Part shown: positions 3,502 to 5,874 of the stretch, piece after piece
How the letters are laid out: each line of letters opens with the position of its first letter
How positions within the stretch are numbered: the first letter of the stretch is position 1
NCBI GenBank assembly: GCA_023300255.1
Contig: JALZWC010000054.1
Location: 1-5,874, forward strand
DNA: 5,874 bases
Direction: 5' to 3'
Source: Saprospiraceae bacterium
GTDB taxonomy: Bacteria; Bacteroidota; Bacteroidia; Chitinophagales; Saprospiraceae
Made by a program: the position numbers and the translations under genes
Notes under the pieces: model-generated
Databases searched by the model: none
The model's input: the letters and a program-made list of their open reading frames with translations, nothing else
What the model was told of the DNA's origin: nothing

Positions 3502-5874
3502 CTAATTAACATCAATCACTTTCTTCTTCAAGATAATCGCATCTATAGATCGCTCTTTCACCTGTTGATTAAACTTAGGTAAATCCGTACCGATGATTTG
3601 TTGGAAAGTAGCCAATTCACTATCAATTTCTTTTGTAATCACATCTCTTACTTCTTTCATCTGCTCCGTCGGCGGGAAATCACTACCTTGAATTAAAGAG
3701 TTTAAATGCGCTAATTTATTATTCAACCGTACTGGAAAATTCAAAGGATCTTGACGGCTTCTATTTTTAGTTTGATAAAGCGCCTCTTCTACCTTCTTCA
3801 TTTTTTCATTAATCTCATCTGCTAGTTTTAATACATCTTCCATCCCTTCTTGATCACCAACTAGTTTTTTATAATTATCTAATTGATCTCTTACTTGTCT
3901 AATGTCTTTAATGGTCTGATGTGTTTCATTTAGTTTATCACTAAGGCCTTTTACAAAAGTAAACTGTTGTTGCATAGCTGCTAAAGAAACCTCTGAACGT
4001 GGATCTTGCAATATTTTGAAGTCTTGTGTCTGCTCTACTCCATCTATCGACAGGGTTACTTTATAGTCTCCAGGAATTGCCTTTGGACCTGTTAAAGAAG
4101 CCCACCACATAATCATTCCATCAAACTTTTCTGTGTCTGGATAATTCATATTCCAGACGAACTGGTTACTCCCCTCTTCTAGCTTTAATTTATTCTTTTT
4201 CTCTTTTGCCGTAGTAGAATAAGTAGTGATCAAATCTCCATCTGCTTCATGGAAAGATAAAGCAACCTCCTTCATTAATGCCGTATCTCTTATATTGAAA
4301 TTGACCATCACACCACTTGGGTGATTCATACCAGCATTCTTCACTTTTTTATTTTGGTAACCGCCCATTCTATAGCTATCCATCGGTTTAAAAAGATGTG
4401 TCTTTGCGCGAGCAACATCATTATTCATCTGATGCAATACCGTCAAATCATCGACCATCCAAATACTTCTACCTTGTGTGGAAGCGATTAAATTATTGTC
4501 TTTAATCGCTAAATCAGTAATTGGTACAATCGGTAAATTCATTTGAAAAGATTGCCAGTTAGATCCATCATCAAAGGAAACGTACATACCTGTCTCTGTA
4601 CCTGCATATAAAATACCTTTCTTAACAGGATCCACTCTTATAACCCTTGTAAAATGCTCATTAGCAATACCATTTACGATCTTTGTCCACGTTTGCCCAT
4701 AGTTAGAAGTCTTATATAAATAAGGTTTAAAATCGCCTGCCTTATATAAGGTTGCCGCTAAATAACAGCCGCCATCATTATGTGGATCTGGTTCAATACT
4801 ATTAATCATCGCCCATTTTGGTAATCCTTGTGGCGTTACATTCGTCCAATTCTTTCCACCATCTTTAGACATATTAACCAACCCATCATCTGATCCCACC
4901 CATAATAAATCTTTTACTCGTGGAGATTCTGCTGCTGCAAAAATAGTACAATAGTACTCTACAGAAGTATTATCTTGAGTAATCGGGCCACCAGAAGATT
5001 TCTGCTTTTCAGGATCATTTCTTGTTAGATCGGGGCTAACGATATCCCAACTTTGTCCTTCATTATAACTTACGTGCAAATGGTTAGAAGCCGTATATAA
5101 TTTATCTGGATCATGCGGAGAAATAAAGATTGGGAAGTTCCACTGAAAGCGGTATTTCATTCCTTCTGCCCCCCAACCCATAGGTAAGTCTGGATAAACA
5201 TTGATTATTCTTTCCGAGTCCTTGTCATGATCTTTTCGTTCAATTAAACCATCATAACTACCTCCATAAACAATATCATTATTACGTGGATCGATTGCAA
5301 TATGACCACTCTCACCTCCTGCAGTAACTTCCCAATCACGCTCTCCTATAGATCCACCTTTAGTTCGATGTAATACTCGTTGAGTACTGTTATCTTGCTG
5401 TGCTACATAGATCCGATAAGGGAAACTATTATCCGTTGTTACTCGATAATATTGTGCGGTAGGTTGGTTAAAATAAGTACTCCAATTGGTCCCCCCATCA
5501 AAACTAACTTGTGCACCTCCATCATCTGCAATGACCATACGCTCTGGCGCTTCTGGTGCAATCCATAAATCATGATGATCTCCATGAGGGGTGTCAATAT
5601 TCGTAAAGGTCTTTCCTCCATCTTTTGATTTATGAAAACGAACATTCAAAACATAAACTACATCTTCGTTTTGTGGATCAGCATATAGTCGGGTATAATA
5701 CCATGCCCGTTGTCTTAATTTTCTTTCCTCATTGATTTTAGTCCAAGTTTCTCCACCATCATCTGAGCGAAACAGACCGCCTTCTTTTGCTTCAATTAAG
5801 GCCCATACTCTATCAGAATTTACAGGCGATACGGTAATACCACTGATTCCTAAAACACCTTCAGGCATTCCTTT
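3502..5874 (-). CDS. BNR/VPS10-like repeat protein (sialidase-like beta-propeller), N terminus outside window
   Basis: The frame is open to the right edge, giving 790 C-terminal residues. An ATG at 5868 is not the true start, since the visible sequence begins inside a propeller repeat (PEGVLGISGITVSPVNSDRVWALIEA). Numbering from that Met, seven Asp-box motifs (S-x-D-x-G-x-T-W type) lie near residues 35, 81, 122, 267, 334, 387 and 431, typical of sortilin/VPS10- and BNR-repeat beta-propellers. Conserved stretches LRQRAWYYTRLYADPQ (51-66), GDHHDLWIAP (96-105) and AQQDNST (156-162) mark the large family often annotated as 'glycosyl hydrolase' or 'VPS10 domain-containing protein'. A beta-sandwich-like part (about 515-620) and a helical, probably coiled-coil tail (about 625-785) follow. 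No type IX secretion C-terminal domain or membrane anchor is seen. Members are usually exported; enzymatic activity is unproven and protein or glycan binding is equally likely. Full proteins usually exceed 1000 residues, so several hundred are missing. Confidence 0.88.
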   Translation of the reverse strand, partial: KGMPEGVLGISGITVSPVNSDRVWALIEAKEGGLFRSDDGGETWTKINEERKLRQRAWYYTRLYADPQNEDVVYVLNVRFHKSKDGGKTFTNIDTPHGDHHDLWIAPEAPERMVIADDGGAQVSFDGGTNWSTYFNQPTAQYYRVTTDNSFPYRIYVAQQDNSTQRVLHRTKGGSIGERDWEVTAGGESGHIAIDPRNNDIVYGGSYDGLIERKDHDKDSERIINVYPDLPMGWGAEGMKYRFQWNFPIFISPHDPDKLYTASNHLHVSYNEGQSWDIVSPDLTRNDPEKQKSSGGPITQDNTSVEYYCTIFAAAESPRVKDLLWVGSDDGLVNMSKDGGKNWTNVTPQGLPKWAMINSIEPDPHNDGGCYLAATLYKAGDFKPYLYKTSNYGQTWTKIVNGIANEHFTRVIRVDPVKKGILYAGTETGMYVSFDDGSNWQSFQMNLPIVPITDLAIKDNNLIASTQGRSIWMVDDLTVLHQMNNDVARAKTHLFKPMDSYRMGGYQNKKVKNAGMNHPSGVMVNFNIRDTALMKEVALSFHEADGDLITTYSTTAKEKKNKLKLEEGSNQFVWNMNYPDTEKFDGMIMWWASLTGPKAIPGDYKVTLSIDGVEQTQDFKILQDPRSEVSLAAMQQQFTFVKGLSDKLNETHQTIKDIRQVRDQLDNYKKLVGDQEGMEDVLKLADEINEKMKKVEEALYQTKNRSRQDPLNFPVRLNNKLAHLNSLIQGSDFPPTEQMKEVRDVITKEIDSELATFQQIIGTDLPKFNQQVKERSIDAIILKKKVIDVN

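Noticed and set aside
3319..3582. 87-codon plus-strand ORF
   Set aside because: Its first part is a translation of the octamer hairpin and its end overlaps the 3' end of the BNR-repeat gene on the other strand; no recognisable protein features.
5380..5645. Two small ORFs (5380-5568 plus, 5439-5645 minus)
   Set aside because: Both are out-of-frame within the strongly supported BNR-repeat coding sequence.

Overview
The window looks like a piece of chromosome from an AT-rich member of the Bacteroidota. This is inferred from the gene families (an FkbM-type methyltransferase, a large secreted-type BNR/VPS10 repeat protein, and a short endonuclease V-like protein of a form I associate with this phylum), from the lack of strong Shine-Dalgarno sequences before the starts, and from the AT-rich, hairpin-rich intergenic DNA. 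I cannot name a genus.

Layout: (1) the 3' end of an FkbM-family methyltransferase gene (+), cut by the left edge; (2) a 127-bp convergent gap almost entirely made of one long inverted repeat; (3) an ERI1-like DEDDh 3'-5' exonuclease (-), whose start is better placed at 970 than at the longest ORF start; (4) a divergent spacer, then a 33-codon single-pass membrane peptide (+) followed 8 bp later by a short endonuclease V-like gene (+); (5) convergent with these, an exported rhodanese-domain protein (-); (6) a 131-bp divergent spacer with two inverted repeats, then a GNAT acetyltransferase (+); (7) about 520 bp without genes, packed with repeats: octamer-based CACAGAGG-type repeats, a 9-bp tandem triplet, and a 250-bp MITE-like element with 23-bp perfect terminal inverted repeats enclosing further hairpins; (8) a long BNR/VPS10-like repeat protein (-) that runs off the right edge.

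The genes do not form an obvious pathway. Apart from the small membrane peptide and the endonuclease V-like gene, which look like one transcription unit, they are single genes in alternating orientation. I do not see a clear defence system, CRISPR array, RNA gene or transposase. The most interesting content is non-coding. Two of the three convergent gene junctions (299-425 and 2978-3501) are filled with palindromic repeats. The second holds a nested element whose removal, keeping one copy of an 8-bp flanking near-repeat, joins the flanks into a near-palindrome; this suggests a non-autonomous element inserted into an existing hairpin. Among the genes, the endonuclease V-like protein is notable for its short length and for lacking histidines usual in that family.
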